Assembly (NCBI GenBank): GCA_900545995.1
Contig: URBM01000075.1
Span: 1 to 9,460, forward strand
Direction of reading: 5' to 3'
DNA from: an uncultured Collinsella sp.
GTDB taxonomy: Bacteria > Actinomycetota > Coriobacteriia > Coriobacteriales > Coriobacteriaceae
DNA length: 9,460 bases
Shown here: positions 1-5,879 of the stretch, piece by piece
Numbering within the stretch: the first letter of the stretch is position 1
How the letters are laid out: each line of letters begins with the position of its first letter
Made by a program: the position numbers and the translations under genes
Notes under the pieces: model-generated
Seen by the model: the letters and a program-made list of their open reading frames with translations, nothing else
Databases searched by the model: none
What the model was told of the DNA's origin: nothing

Positions 1-1153
1 GCACAACGATACGAGAGCCACCCAAAGCCTGCAGCGCTGGCGCCAAATCAACGCTCGCCACCTGCTCAAGGCCGGCAAGACCGGGGGCGACATCGCAGCC
101 CCGATCATCGACCACACGCGCGCCCAGCGCCTGCAGCATGCCGGCGCCACCGTCGTTGGTGGCACTGCCGCCCAGACCAATATAGAGTGTCCTTGCGCCC
201 GTGCGAACTGCGCGAAGCATAAGCTCGCCCACGCAATAGGTCGAAGCCGCCAACGCCGCCGACTCCGTACAGCTCGAATACCCAATACCCGCCGCCTCGG
301 CCATCTCAATTACAGCCGAGTCGCGCTCGTCGTCCACCAGCATCCGGGCAGACACGCGATCGCCCAAGGGACCTGCCACCTCACAGGTCACAATCTCACC
401 GCCGCACGCGGCGATGGCGTCGAGCGTTCCCTCGCCACCATCTGCCAGCGGCAAAGCGTTCAGCTCGGCATCGGGCCACACACGGCGCATGCCCTCGGCA
501 ACCGCCGCCTCCGCCTGCGCGCTCGAAACGCTGCCCTTAAAGGAGTCAATCGCCAGCAGCACACGACGCGGTCGGCGGAGCACGGGACCAAAGTCGACCG
601 CCGCACCAGCAACCTCGTCGGCATGAGCCAGCGCCGCGGCATGAGCGGCATGCGCCTCAAGATCGGACCCGCAGCCGCAACCGCCGGCATCCGCACCACG
701 CAAACCGGCAAAATAGCTGCTCAACACATCGCGGCACTCGTCTGCCAGCACGCCGGCCGTCACATTAAAGCGATGGTTCAGACGCGAATCGGCATTGAGG
801 TCGTATAGCGAACCCAGCGCGCCCGCCTTGGCATCGGCCGCACCATACACGCAGCGCCCCACGCGCGCGTTGACCATAAGGCCCGCGCACATACAGCAGG
901 GCTCGAGCGTCACATAGACGGTGCAGTCGGAAAGGCGCCAACGGCCAAGCGCCTGCGCGGCGGTGCATAAAGCCGCAAACTCAGCATGCGCCGAAGGGTC
1001 TTGATCGAGCTCGCGACGATTGTGCGCCCGCGCGACTATCTCGCCCGCGCACACCACCACGGCACCAATGGGCACCTCGCCCACCGCCGCGGCAGCGCGC
1101 GCCTCGGCCAGCGCCTCGCGCATGAACTTCTCGTCGATTTCGGTGATCGTCAT
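1..1153 (-). CDS. tadA: tRNA adenosine deaminase TadA fused to glycerate kinase (3' end outside window)
   Basis: The first 384 codons of one uninterrupted frame are visible; I followed the frame by hand through the junction. Residues 1-148 are a full TadA, the zinc enzyme that converts A34 of tRNA-Arg(ACG) to inosine. The proton-shuttle and zinc motif HAE is at 56-58 and PCCMC at 85-89 (zinc ligands C86 and C89), with the typical NHRFNVTAG and LADEC segments at 126-140. A low-complexity linker of about 49 residues follows. From about residue 198 the sequence is a glycerate kinase of the GarK/GlxK type, which phosphorylates glycerate with ATP: DSFKGS at 203-208, LPLADGGEGT at 234-243, LGGSATNDGG at 327-336. 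About half of that domain lies outside the window. The start at 1153 is supported by an AGGGAAGG element six bases upstream. GTG codons at 583 and 562 could start a separate kinase, but neither has a Shine-Dalgarno sequence. Both domain assignments are secure; a single translated fusion protein is an inference. Confidence 0.88.
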   Translation of the reverse strand, partial: MTITEIDEKFMREALAEARAAAAVGEVPIGAVVVCAGEIVARAHNRRELDQDPSAHAEFAALCTAAQALGRWRLSDCTVYVTLEPCCMCAGLMVNARVGRCVYGAADAKAGALGSLYDLNADSRLNHRFNVTAGVLADECRDVLSSYFAGLRGADAGGCGCGSDLEAHAAHAAALAHADEVAGAAVDFGPVLRRPRRVLLAIDSFKGSVSSAQAEAAVAEGMRRVWPDAELNALPLADGGEGTLDAIAACGGEIVTCEVAGPLGDRVSARMLVDDERDSAVIEMAEAAGIGYSSCTESAALAASTYCVGELMLRAVRTGARTLYIGLGGSATNDGGAGMLQALGARVVDDRGCDVAPGLAGLEQVASVDLAPALQALGGSRIVV

Positions 1154-1165
1154 CGTTCGCCTTCC

Positions 1166-1194
1166 CTGTTGCAAATTCAAAACGATGCTATCAT
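1166..1194 (+). promoter_or_regulatory. Candidate promoter of tRNA-Ser
   Basis: The gap between the divergent tadA start and the tRNA is AT-rich compared with its surroundings. TATCAT at 1189-1194 is a plausible -10 box, placing transcription start a few bases before the mature tRNA at 1205. The -35 is unclear. TTGCAA at 1169-1174 resembles the consensus but gives a spacer of only 14 bases; the 17-base spacing gives the poor hexamer CTGTTG. Confidence 0.35.
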
Positions 1195-1204
1195 TACGAC
1201 TCAC

Positions 1205-1294
1205 GGAGAGATGGCAGAGCGGTTGAATGCGGCGGTCTTGAAAACCGTTGAGCGCGAGAGCGTTCCGGGGGTTCGAATCCCCCTCTCTCCGCCA
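1205..1294 (+). tRNA. tRNA-Ser, anticodon UGA
   Basis: The sequence folds as a class II tRNA. The acceptor arm GGAGAGA (1205-1211) pairs with TCTCTCC (1284-1290), followed by discriminator G at 1291 and genome-encoded CCA at 1292-1294. The anticodon stem GCGGT/ACCGT (1232-1236 with 1244-1248) encloses the loop CTTGAAA, giving anticodon TGA at 1239-1241, which reads UCA and related serine codons. A long variable arm precedes a T arm of five G-C pairs around TTCGAAT. The length of 90 nt and the long variable arm are as expected for serine. The gene is divergent from tadA and ends three bases before the stop of the convergent tetR gene, so there is no room for an intrinsic terminator outside that gene. 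Confidence 0.97.
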
Positions 1295-1297
1295 CTC

Positions 1298-1888
1298 TTA
1301 GTGATGTACCGGCGTCATGGTCCGCTCAAACAGCGCATCGACCACGTCGGCAATCTCGGGTCGGCGCTCAAGATCGTGACCCGATTCCCACCAGTTTGTG
1401 AACAGCCGAATAATGCCGCCGGCGATAAACTCCGATGTCATCTCGAGCGATACGGGTGCCAAGGCGCCCTCGTCAAGTGTGCTCATCACGCGCTCGCGAA
1501 TGGAGTGGGCAATGCGGTCGCAAATCATGCTGGTCAGCATGCCCGACATGCTGCTCTCCAGGATGTTATCCATGAGCTGCTCGTGTGCCAGAATCATGTC
1601 CATGGCGTCGGCAAACACCTCATGGCGAAGCACGCGCACGTCGTCGGCCGACGCCGCGCTCCCCTTACCGGTCCGCTTTTGCGGCAGCCCCGACATAAGC
1701 TCGTCGACATAAAAGGCAAAGTAATCGTTCTTGTCGCGGAAATGCTTATAGAACGTCGTTCGACGAATCATGGCGCGCTCGCACAGCATGGCAACCGTAA
1801 GGTCCTCAAAACGATGCTCCTCGAGAAGCTCGGTGAAGGCGTCGAACAGGGCGCGGTAGGTTTTCTTAATGCGCAGGTCCATCTGCAT
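1298..1888 (-). CDS. TetR/AcrR family transcriptional regulator
   Basis: This is a 196-residue one-component repressor-type protein. The N-terminal helix-turn-helix region covers about residues 5-55 and contains the family pattern LTVAMLCERAMIRRTTFYKHF, in which the RRTTFYKHF segment is the recognition helix and its end. The C-terminal half is a helical ligand/dimer domain; its GGIIRLFTNWWESG stretch resembles the TetR_C_8 type found in DhaS-like regulators. I chose ATG 1888 because a GAGG motif lies six bases upstream. ATG 1894 is too close to that motif, and an in-frame extension to 2008 looks non-coding and would cover the intergenic promoter region. The gene is divergent from lemA, so lemA or itself is the first candidate target. 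The ligand cannot be read from sequence. Confidence 0.88.
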   Translation of the reverse strand: MQMDLRIKKTYRALFDAFTELLEEHRFEDLTVAMLCERAMIRRTTFYKHFRDKNDYFAFYVDELMSGLPQKRTGKGSAASADDVRVLRHEVFADAMDMILAHEQLMDNILESSMSGMLTSMICDRIAHSIRERVMSTLDEGALAPVSLEMTSEFIAGGIIRLFTNWWESGHDLERRPEIADVVDALFERTMTPVHH

Positions 1889-2022
1889 CGCCATCCTCAG
1901 GGCAAAGACAACGCTCGTCAATCTGTCGCATATCTTACACCTGTACCCCGCCCCTCGCCGAGCGGTCGACCTTACCGACAACATAACGCTTACCGGAAAG
2001 TTCGGCACGGCAAAACGTTGCG

Positions 2023-2044
2023 GGTATACTAGTAGCGTTATACC
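2023..2044. promoter_or_regulatory. lemA -10 box inside an inverted repeat, candidate TetR operator
   Basis: GGTATA at 2023-2028 and TATACC at 2039-2044 form inverted six-base arms ten bases apart. The left arm overlaps TATACT (2025-2030), a good -10 box reading toward lemA, which would place its transcription start near 2037 and give a leader of about 55 nt. The lemA -35 is not recognisable. On the minus strand TATAAC (2042-2037) could be the -10 box for the tetR gene. A 22-bp dyad over divergent start sites is a common place for autoregulation by TetR proteins, but binding is an inference. Confidence 0.45.
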
Positions 2045-2091
2045 AACGGCAGCTGGCGCATGCCGCCGCGGCCATTCGAAACGGAGACATC

Positions 2092-2643
2092 ATGATTACC
2101 GTCATCATCGGCATCGTTGTTGTCATTGCGATTGTCTGCGCCATCGCCGGCATCTACAACAACATGGTCACCAAGCGTAATCGCATCGACAACGCGTGGC
2201 AGAACATCGATACGCAGCTGCAGCGCCGTAACGACCTGATCCCCAACCTGGTCGAGACCGTCAAGGGCTACGCCAAGCACGAGCAGGAGACGCTCTCCGC
2301 CGTGATCAGCGCGCGTAACACCGCCGTCAAGGCCACCACGCCCGAGGCCAAGATGGAAGCCGACAACGTGCTGACCGGTGCGCTGCGCCAGCTCTTCGCC
2401 GTAGCCGAGGCCTATCCCGATCTTAAGGCAAACACCAACTTTACGCAGCTGCAGGCATCGCTCGAGGATACCGAGAACAAGATTAGCTATGCACGCCAGA
2501 GCTACAACGATTGCGTGCTCAGCTACAATAACGCCATTCAGACGTTCCCGGCTGTCATCTTTGCCGGCATCTTCCAGTTTAAGGAGCGCCAGGGCTTCGA
2601 GGCCGCCGAAGCAGCCCGCCAGGCCCCGACTGTCAAGTTCTAG
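2092..2643 (+). CDS. lemA: LemA family membrane protein
   Basis: This 183-residue protein matches the LemA family in length and layout. A single N-terminal membrane segment (about residues 2-21, Ile/Val-rich) is followed by a helical, predominantly coiled domain. Family-type motifs include RNRIDNAWQNIDTQLQRRNDLIPNLV (about 29-54, overlapping segments of the signature), VKGYAKHEQETL, YPDLKANTNFTQLQ and ARQSYNDCVLSYNNAIQTFP. LemA proteins are anchored in the cytoplasmic membrane with the helical part outside; their molecular role is poorly defined, though they often sit next to TPM-domain proteins or HtpX-type proteases. Neither partner is adjacent here, because the gene is followed at once by a terminator. 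GGAG at 2083-2086, five bases from ATG, supports the start. It is monocistronic and divergent from the tetR gene. Confidence 0.95.
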   Translation: MITVIIGIVVVIAIVCAIAGIYNNMVTKRNRIDNAWQNIDTQLQRRNDLIPNLVETVKGYAKHEQETLSAVISARNTAVKATTPEAKMEADNVLTGALRQLFAVAEAYPDLKANTNFTQLQASLEDTENKISYARQSYNDCVLSYNNAIQTFPAVIFAGIFQFKERQGFEAAEAARQAPTVKF

Positions 2644-2681
2644 TAGGCACGGCCGAGCTTCCGCCAGCACATCAATCCTTT

Positions 2682-2716
2682 AAGGGTCCAGGGCAATCGC
2701 CTTGGACCCTTTTCTT
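2682..2716 (+). terminator. Intrinsic terminator of lemA
   Basis: AAGGGTCCAGGGC (2682-2694) pairs over 13 bp, with one G-U wobble, with GCCTTGGACCCTT (2699-2711) around the tetraloop AATC. The run TTTTCTT follows (2710-2716). It lies about 40 bases after the lemA stop. Confidence 0.92.
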
Positions 2717-2751
2717 GCCCATACCAAATGCACGGCCAAGGGCCGCAGGAC

Positions 2752-2796
2752 GCAAGAAGCCCTCGCCGCACGAAGTGCGCAGCGAGGGCTTCTTGC
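2752..2796 (-). terminator. Large hairpin, probable terminator of ilvE
   Basis: A perfect 15-bp stem, GCAAGAAGCCCTCGC (2752-2766) with its complement at 2782-2796, continues inward through CGCAC/GTGCG after a two-base bulge and closes on a GAA loop. It lies about 55 bases after the ilvE stop codon. On either strand the descending arm ends in GGGCTTCTTGC, so the T-run is short and interrupted. It could act in both directions between the convergent lemA and ilvE genes. Confidence 0.75.
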
Positions 2797-2853
2797 ATGT
2801 CCGAGGACGCGCCGGGAGGGAACTTGCTCTCTGCCCGGACAGGTAAAGACGGG

Positions 2854-3906
2854 TTACGCGACGACGTAGACCCAGTCGTGCTTATCCTCAACGGCACCAG
2901 ACTGGATGCCGGTCAGGGTCTCGCGAAGCTTCTTCATCACGGGGCCGATCTCGGTGCAGCCAGCCGGGAAGGCCACGGTCTCGTCGGCGCCGTAAACCTT
3001 GTTGTCGATCTCGCCCACCGGGGAGATGACGGCAGCGGTGCCGCACAGGCCGCACTCGACAAAGGTACCGGCCTTGACCTCGGCCCACTCAACGGGACGC
3101 TGGTCAACGGTCATGCCCAGGTCCTGAGCAACCTGAACGAGCGAACGACGGGTGATAGAGGGCAGGATGGAGTCGGTGTGCGACTGCGGAACGACGAGGG
3201 TGCCGTCCTCCTTCACGAACAGGACGTTGGCGCCACCGGTCTCCTCGACATAGGTGCGGGACTCGGAGTCGAGATACAGGTTCTCGGCATAGCCCTCGCG
3301 ATGGGCCTCCATCGTGGGCTTGAGGGACATGGCGTAGTTCAGGCCGGCCTTGATGTTGCCAGTACCGTGCGGTGCGGCACGGTCATACTCGGAAACGCGC
3401 AGCTTGACGGGCTTGAGGCCACCCTTAAAGTACGGACCGACCGGGGTCACGAGAATACGGAACGTGTACTCAGGAGCGGGAGCCACGCCGATCACGTCAC
3501 CGGAGCCGATCATAAACGGACGCACGTACAGGGTCGCGCCGGAACCGAAGGGCGGAACCCAGGCGGCGTTGGCAGAAACGACCTGCTTGACGGCCTCAAC
3601 GAACTTGTCCTTGGGAAACGGGGGCATCTCGAGGCGCTGCGCAGAGTTGTACATGCGCTCGGCGTTCATGTCGGGACGGAAGCAGACGATGCTGCCGTCC
3701 TCGGCGGTGTAGGCCTTCAGGCCCTCAAAGACCTCCTGGCAGTAATGGAAGATGCCGCCGCACTCGGAGACATGCAGGGTGTGGTCGGTGGTCAGGCCGC
3801 CCTCGTCCCACTCGCCATCCTTCCAATGAGCCTCGTAGCTGTAATCGGTCTTCATGTAGCCAAAGCCGAGGCTACCCCAATCGATATCCTTCTTCTCGAC
3901 AGTCAT
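2854..3906 (-). CDS. ilvE: Branched-chain amino acid aminotransferase
   Basis: This 350-residue fold-type IV PLP enzyme transfers the amino group between glutamate and the 2-oxo acids of leucine, isoleucine and valine, in the last synthetic step or first breakdown step. It resembles the longer BcaT (mammalian-like) subgroup rather than short E. coli IlvE. Visible landmarks are QEVFEGLKAY (57-66), RPDMNAERM (77-85), TLYVRPFMIGS (125-135), the PLP lysine K186 in GNIKAGLNYAMSL, YVEETGGANVLFV (219-231), the phosphate-binding region around ILPSITRRS (247-255), and GTAAVISPVGEI (289-300). Cysteines C285 and C288 form a CGLC motif just before GTAAV. AAGGAG six bases upstream fixes ATG 3906; the frame stays open to an ATG at 4056, but that extension is Arg-rich and unlike the family. 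The gene stands alone, convergent with lemA. Confidence 0.95.
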   Translation of the reverse strand: MTVEKKDIDWGSLGFGYMKTDYSYEAHWKDGEWDEGGLTTDHTLHVSECGGIFHYCQEVFEGLKAYTAEDGSIVCFRPDMNAERMYNSAQRLEMPPFPKDKFVEAVKQVVSANAAWVPPFGSGATLYVRPFMIGSGDVIGVAPAPEYTFRILVTPVGPYFKGGLKPVKLRVSEYDRAAPHGTGNIKAGLNYAMSLKPTMEAHREGYAENLYLDSESRTYVEETGGANVLFVKEDGTLVVPQSHTDSILPSITRRSLVQVAQDLGMTVDQRPVEWAEVKAGTFVECGLCGTAAVISPVGEIDNKVYGADETVAFPAGCTEIGPVMKKLRETLTGIQSGAVEDKHDWVYVVA

Positions 3907-4065
3907 ATGTCGCTCCTTACATACACAGTTGCATACTCGCGAACCCGCACGCAAGGACCGAGGCCGACCGCGTCGCAACGTCACACGCCCGGAGCGTAGA
4001 GCCGGACGGGACACGCGAAGAGCATCAAAGCCGATGGCACGTCGATTCGCATGCACGAGATTGTA
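3907..4065 (-). promoter_or_regulatory. ilvE promoter region and leader of about 145-150 nt
   Basis: TACAAT (4065-4060, minus strand) is a good -10 box, although no clear -35 is seen at 17 bases. Transcription from there would give a leader of nearly 150 nt before ilvE. The leader can form a stem CGTCCGG/CCGGGCG (4008-4002 with 3992-3986, one wobble) with a nine-base loop. It has no U-tract, no T-box sequence that I recognise, and no run of Leu/Ile/Val codons, so attenuation is not shown. Confidence 0.4.
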
Positions 4066-4127
4066 CTCCCCGTACGCGTCTGATAAAACGCTTTTCTTTA
4101 ACTAAGTAAAGTATTTTCATTTGACCG

Positions 4128-4167
4128 AAACTAAAGAGGCCCGCCACCGTAAGCGGTGACGGGCCTC
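4128..4167 (-). terminator. Intrinsic terminator of dedA
   Basis: GAGGCCCG (4136-4143) pairs with CGGGCCTC (4160-4167). After one C/A mismatch the stem continues as CACCG/CGGTG around a TAAG loop. On the minus strand the stem is followed by TTTAGTTT (4135-4128). It lies about 40 bases beyond the dedA stop and separates it from ilvE. Confidence 0.87.
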
Positions 4168-4204
4168 AACTGTACGGTCTGCGCGCTGGCTCGAGCTAGG
4201 CGTT

Positions 4205-4843
4205 CTATTTGCCCAGCTTGGCCTTAACCAGACCGACCACGGTCGGGATGATCGACACGGCAACGATGCCGATAATCAGCAGCTCAAAGTGCTCCTGCAC
4301 AAAGGGAATGCCGCCAAAGAAGTAGCCCAGCAGCGTAAAGACCGTCGACCAGGTAATGCCGCCCAGCACGTTAAAGACGACAAAGTTGCGCCAGTGCATG
4401 CCGCCCATGCCAGCGATAAAGGGCACAAAGGTGCGGATAAACGGGAAGAAGCGACCCAGGAAGATGGCCAGGTGACCCCACTTGTCCAAGAAGTCCTCGG
4501 ACTTTTTGATGCGCTCGGGCGTCATGGCCTTGACCTTGCCCGAAGCGATGATCTTGCGGCCAAAGAAGTGACCGATCATAAAGTTGCACTGATCGCCCAA
4601 AATGGCAGCGGCCCATGCGGTGGCCAGAAGCGCCACGATGTTAAAGCCGCCGTTGTGGGCAAAGAAACCCGAGGCGAACAGCAGCGAATCACCGGGAAGG
4701 AACGGGAAGAACACCACGCCCGTCTCGATAAAGATGATCAGGAACACGCAGCCGTAGGCCATAAGCGGGCCGGCGGCGATCCAGCTGGCGATCGCGGTGC
4801 GCGGGTCCTTAAGCAGCTCGGCAATAAAATTAATGAAACCCAT
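4205..4843 (-). CDS. DedA family integral membrane protein
   Basis: This 212-residue protein carries the DedA/VTT (SNARE-associated) domain. Members are inner-membrane transporters needed for envelope integrity, and some recycle the lipid carrier undecaprenyl phosphate across the membrane. Hydrophobic segments lie at about 25-60, 66-95, 124-147, 152-177 and 186-206. Key family residues are present: E40 in FIETGVVFFPFLPGDS and D52 in the same stretch, then R131 and R137 in FLGRFFPFIRTFVPFIAGM. These correspond to the acidic and arginine residues known to be essential in E. coli YqjA, offset by one. ATG 4843 is preferred because GAGAGG lies nine bases upstream; an in-frame ATG at 4927 would add an Arg-rich, non-family leader crossing the promoter. 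The gene is divergent from cysE. The actual substrate is not evident. Confidence 0.93.
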   Translation of the reverse strand: MGFINFIAELLKDPRTAIASWIAAGPLMAYGCVFLIIFIETGVVFFPFLPGDSLLFASGFFAHNGGFNIVALLATAWAAAILGDQCNFMIGHFFGRKIIASGKVKAMTPERIKKSEDFLDKWGHLAIFLGRFFPFIRTFVPFIAGMGGMHWRNFVVFNVLGGITWSTVFTLLGYFFGGIPFVQEHFELLIIGIVAVSIIPTVVGLVKAKLGK

Positions 4844-4889
4844 GAAGTAAAACCTCTCAGTTGTGGGCGCGGATACGTCCAAGTTGACC

Positions 4890-4895
4890 AGTATA
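4890..4895 (-). promoter_or_regulatory. Candidate -10 box of dedA
   Basis: TATACT reads toward dedA and would place transcription start about 40 bases before ATG 4843. The nearest -35-like hexamer, TTGCGC (4921-4916), is 20 bases away, which is too far to be convincing. The call rests on the -10 box alone. Confidence 0.4.
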
Positions 4896-5019
4896 CGGTT
4901 GCGGTGCCCCCTCGTGCGCAACCCCACAAAAGCATGACTCCATTACCAGCAAGTTTGCATAACTGACACCTGTCGCGCAATGCCGCCAAGATTGTCCTTC
5001 CTAATCCCTAGCGAATCGC

Positions 5020-5025
5020 TATACT
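5020..5025 (+). promoter_or_regulatory. Candidate -10 box of cysE
   Basis: TATACT is followed by an AT-rich stretch and lies about 42 bases before the GTG start of cysE. No good -35 is seen at 16-18 bases; TTGTCC (4992-4997) is 22 bases away. The position of this box downstream of ATG 4980 argues against that codon as the gene start. Confidence 0.45.
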
Positions 5026-5051
5026 TTATTGAATCGCATTGCCATGGCGCT

Positions 5052-5060
5052 AAGGGAGGG
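5052..5060 (+). promoter_or_regulatory. Ribosome binding site that sets the cysE GTG start
   Basis: AAGGGAGGG lies six bases before GTG 5067, an ideal spacing. No comparable sequence precedes the upstream in-frame ATG at 4980. Confidence 0.85.
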
Positions 5061-5066
5061 CGGCCG

Positions 5067-5771
5067 GTGAGCTTTATCAATACCATTCGCGAGGACATCA
5101 AGACCGTCCAGGCGCAAGACCCCGCTGCGCAAAACGGTCTGGTCATCTTCCTTTCCTATCCTGGCCTGCACGCCAAGTGGAATCACGTGCCCGAGCACTG
5201 GCTGTGGGAGCACGGTCATCGCTCGCTCGCCCGTGTGCTCTCGCAAATCACCCGCCACATCACCGGCGTCGAGATTCATCCCGCCGCGCAGATTGGTAAG
5301 CACTTCTTTATCGACCACGCCATGGGCGTCGTCATCGGCGAGACCACCATTGTGGGCGACAACTGCGTGCTCTACCAGGGCGTCACGCTTGGCGGCACCG
5401 GCAACGAGACCGGCAAACGCCACCCAACGCTCGGCAATAACGTCACCGTGGGCACGGGTGCCAAGGTGCTCGGCAACATTCGCATCGGCAACAACGTCAA
5501 AATCGGCGGCAACTCGGTCGTCGTTAAGGACGTCCCCGACAACTGCACCGTCGTGGGCGTGCCGGGACGCATCATCAAGCGCAACGGCTGCCGCGTGTTT
5601 GAGGAGAGTTTCGACGCCAAGCAGCATCGCGAGTACATGCCCGACGACGCCGCCGAGCAGAGTGCCCTTAACCGCCAGGGCATCACCGAGAACGCCCGCC
5701 GCGTCAAGGAACTCGAGCGAGAGGTGGCCGAGCTCAAGGCCCTCGTCGCCAAGCTCGTGGACGAACGCTAG
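5067..5771 (+). CDS. cysE: Serine O-acetyltransferase
   Basis: This 234-residue cytoplasmic enzyme makes O-acetylserine from serine and acetyl-CoA, the committed step of cysteine synthesis. A short N-terminal helical part (1-60, of the EpsC/short CysE type, lacking the long E. coli N-domain) leads into the left-handed beta-helix of hexapeptide repeats. Landmarks are GVEIHPAAQIG (67-77), the catalytic pair D83/H84 in FIDHAMGVVIGET, QGVTLGGTG (104-112), H119 in KRHP, GAKVLGNIRIG (131-141) and GVPGRII (164-170). The tail from about 205 to 232 is a predicted coiled coil rich in Glu, Arg and Leu, longer than many relatives. The start is GTG 5067, set by the AAGGGAGGG site. The gene is a single unit ending in its own terminator; no cysK is visible beside it. 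Confidence 0.95.
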   Translation: MSFINTIREDIKTVQAQDPAAQNGLVIFLSYPGLHAKWNHVPEHWLWEHGHRSLARVLSQITRHITGVEIHPAAQIGKHFFIDHAMGVVIGETTIVGDNCVLYQGVTLGGTGNETGKRHPTLGNNVTVGTGAKVLGNIRIGNNVKIGGNSVVVKDVPDNCTVVGVPGRIIKRNGCRVFEESFDAKQHREYMPDDAAEQSALNRQGITENARRVKELEREVAELKALVAKLVDER

Positions 5772-5807
5772 AGGCGGACGACCACCGACAACATTGACGC
5801 CAACGCA

Positions 5808-5848
5808 AAGGCGCGCCAGAGGATTCACCCCCGGCGCGCCTTATTTGT
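5808..5848 (+). terminator. Intrinsic terminator of cysE, possibly bidirectional
   Basis: AAGGCGCGCC (5808-5817) pairs perfectly over 10 bp with GGCGCGCCTT (5833-5842), closing a 15-base loop, and TTATTTGT follows. On the opposite strand the stem is followed by TTTGCGTT, so it may also stop transcription from the convergent ABC operon that ends at 5880. Confidence 0.85.
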
Positions 5849-5855
5849 GATATGG

Positions 5856-5874
5856 CAAAGAGACTGTCCCTTTG
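5856..5874. repeat. Short imperfect palindrome between cysE and ABC genes
   Basis: CAAAGAGACTGTCCCTTTG is an odd-length dyad: CAAAG and CTTTG flank GAC and GTC around a central T, with one A/C mismatch in each arm pair. It sits between the cysE terminator and the end of the ABC operon. It has the look of a dispersed intergenic repeat, but only one copy was found in this window. Confidence 0.4.
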
Positions 5875-5879
5875 TCACA

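Noticed and set aside
986..2032. Long plus-strand open frame of 348 codons
   Set aside because: It crosses the tRNA-Ser gene and lies antisense to tadA and tetR. Its translation has no family-like features and is rich in His/Arg, as antisense frames of GC-rich genes are.
2728..3999. Plus-strand open frame of 423 codons
   Set aside because: It is antisense to ilvE, whose product is clearly recognisable, and it also crosses the ilvE terminator hairpin.
3907..4056. In-frame N-terminal extension of ilvE to ATG 4056
   Set aside because: The AAGGAG site sits directly before ATG 3906, the added 50 residues are Arg-rich and unlike any aminotransferase, and the candidate -10 box lies just upstream of 4056, leaving almost no leader.
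3907..4060. Leader peptide attenuator for ilvE
   Set aside because: No run of Leu, Ile or Val codons and no terminator-type hairpin with a U-tract was found.
4965..4974. GACACCTGTC dyad upstream of cysE as an operator
   Set aside because: It has only four-base arms, lies about 55 bases before the -10 box, and the flanking TTGC/GCAA pair is not concentric with it. Such a dyad is expected by chance.
4980..5066. Upstream ATG start for cysE
   Set aside because: There is no ribosome site before 4980, a likely -10 box lies inside the extension, and GTG 5067 has an ideal Shine-Dalgarno sequence.
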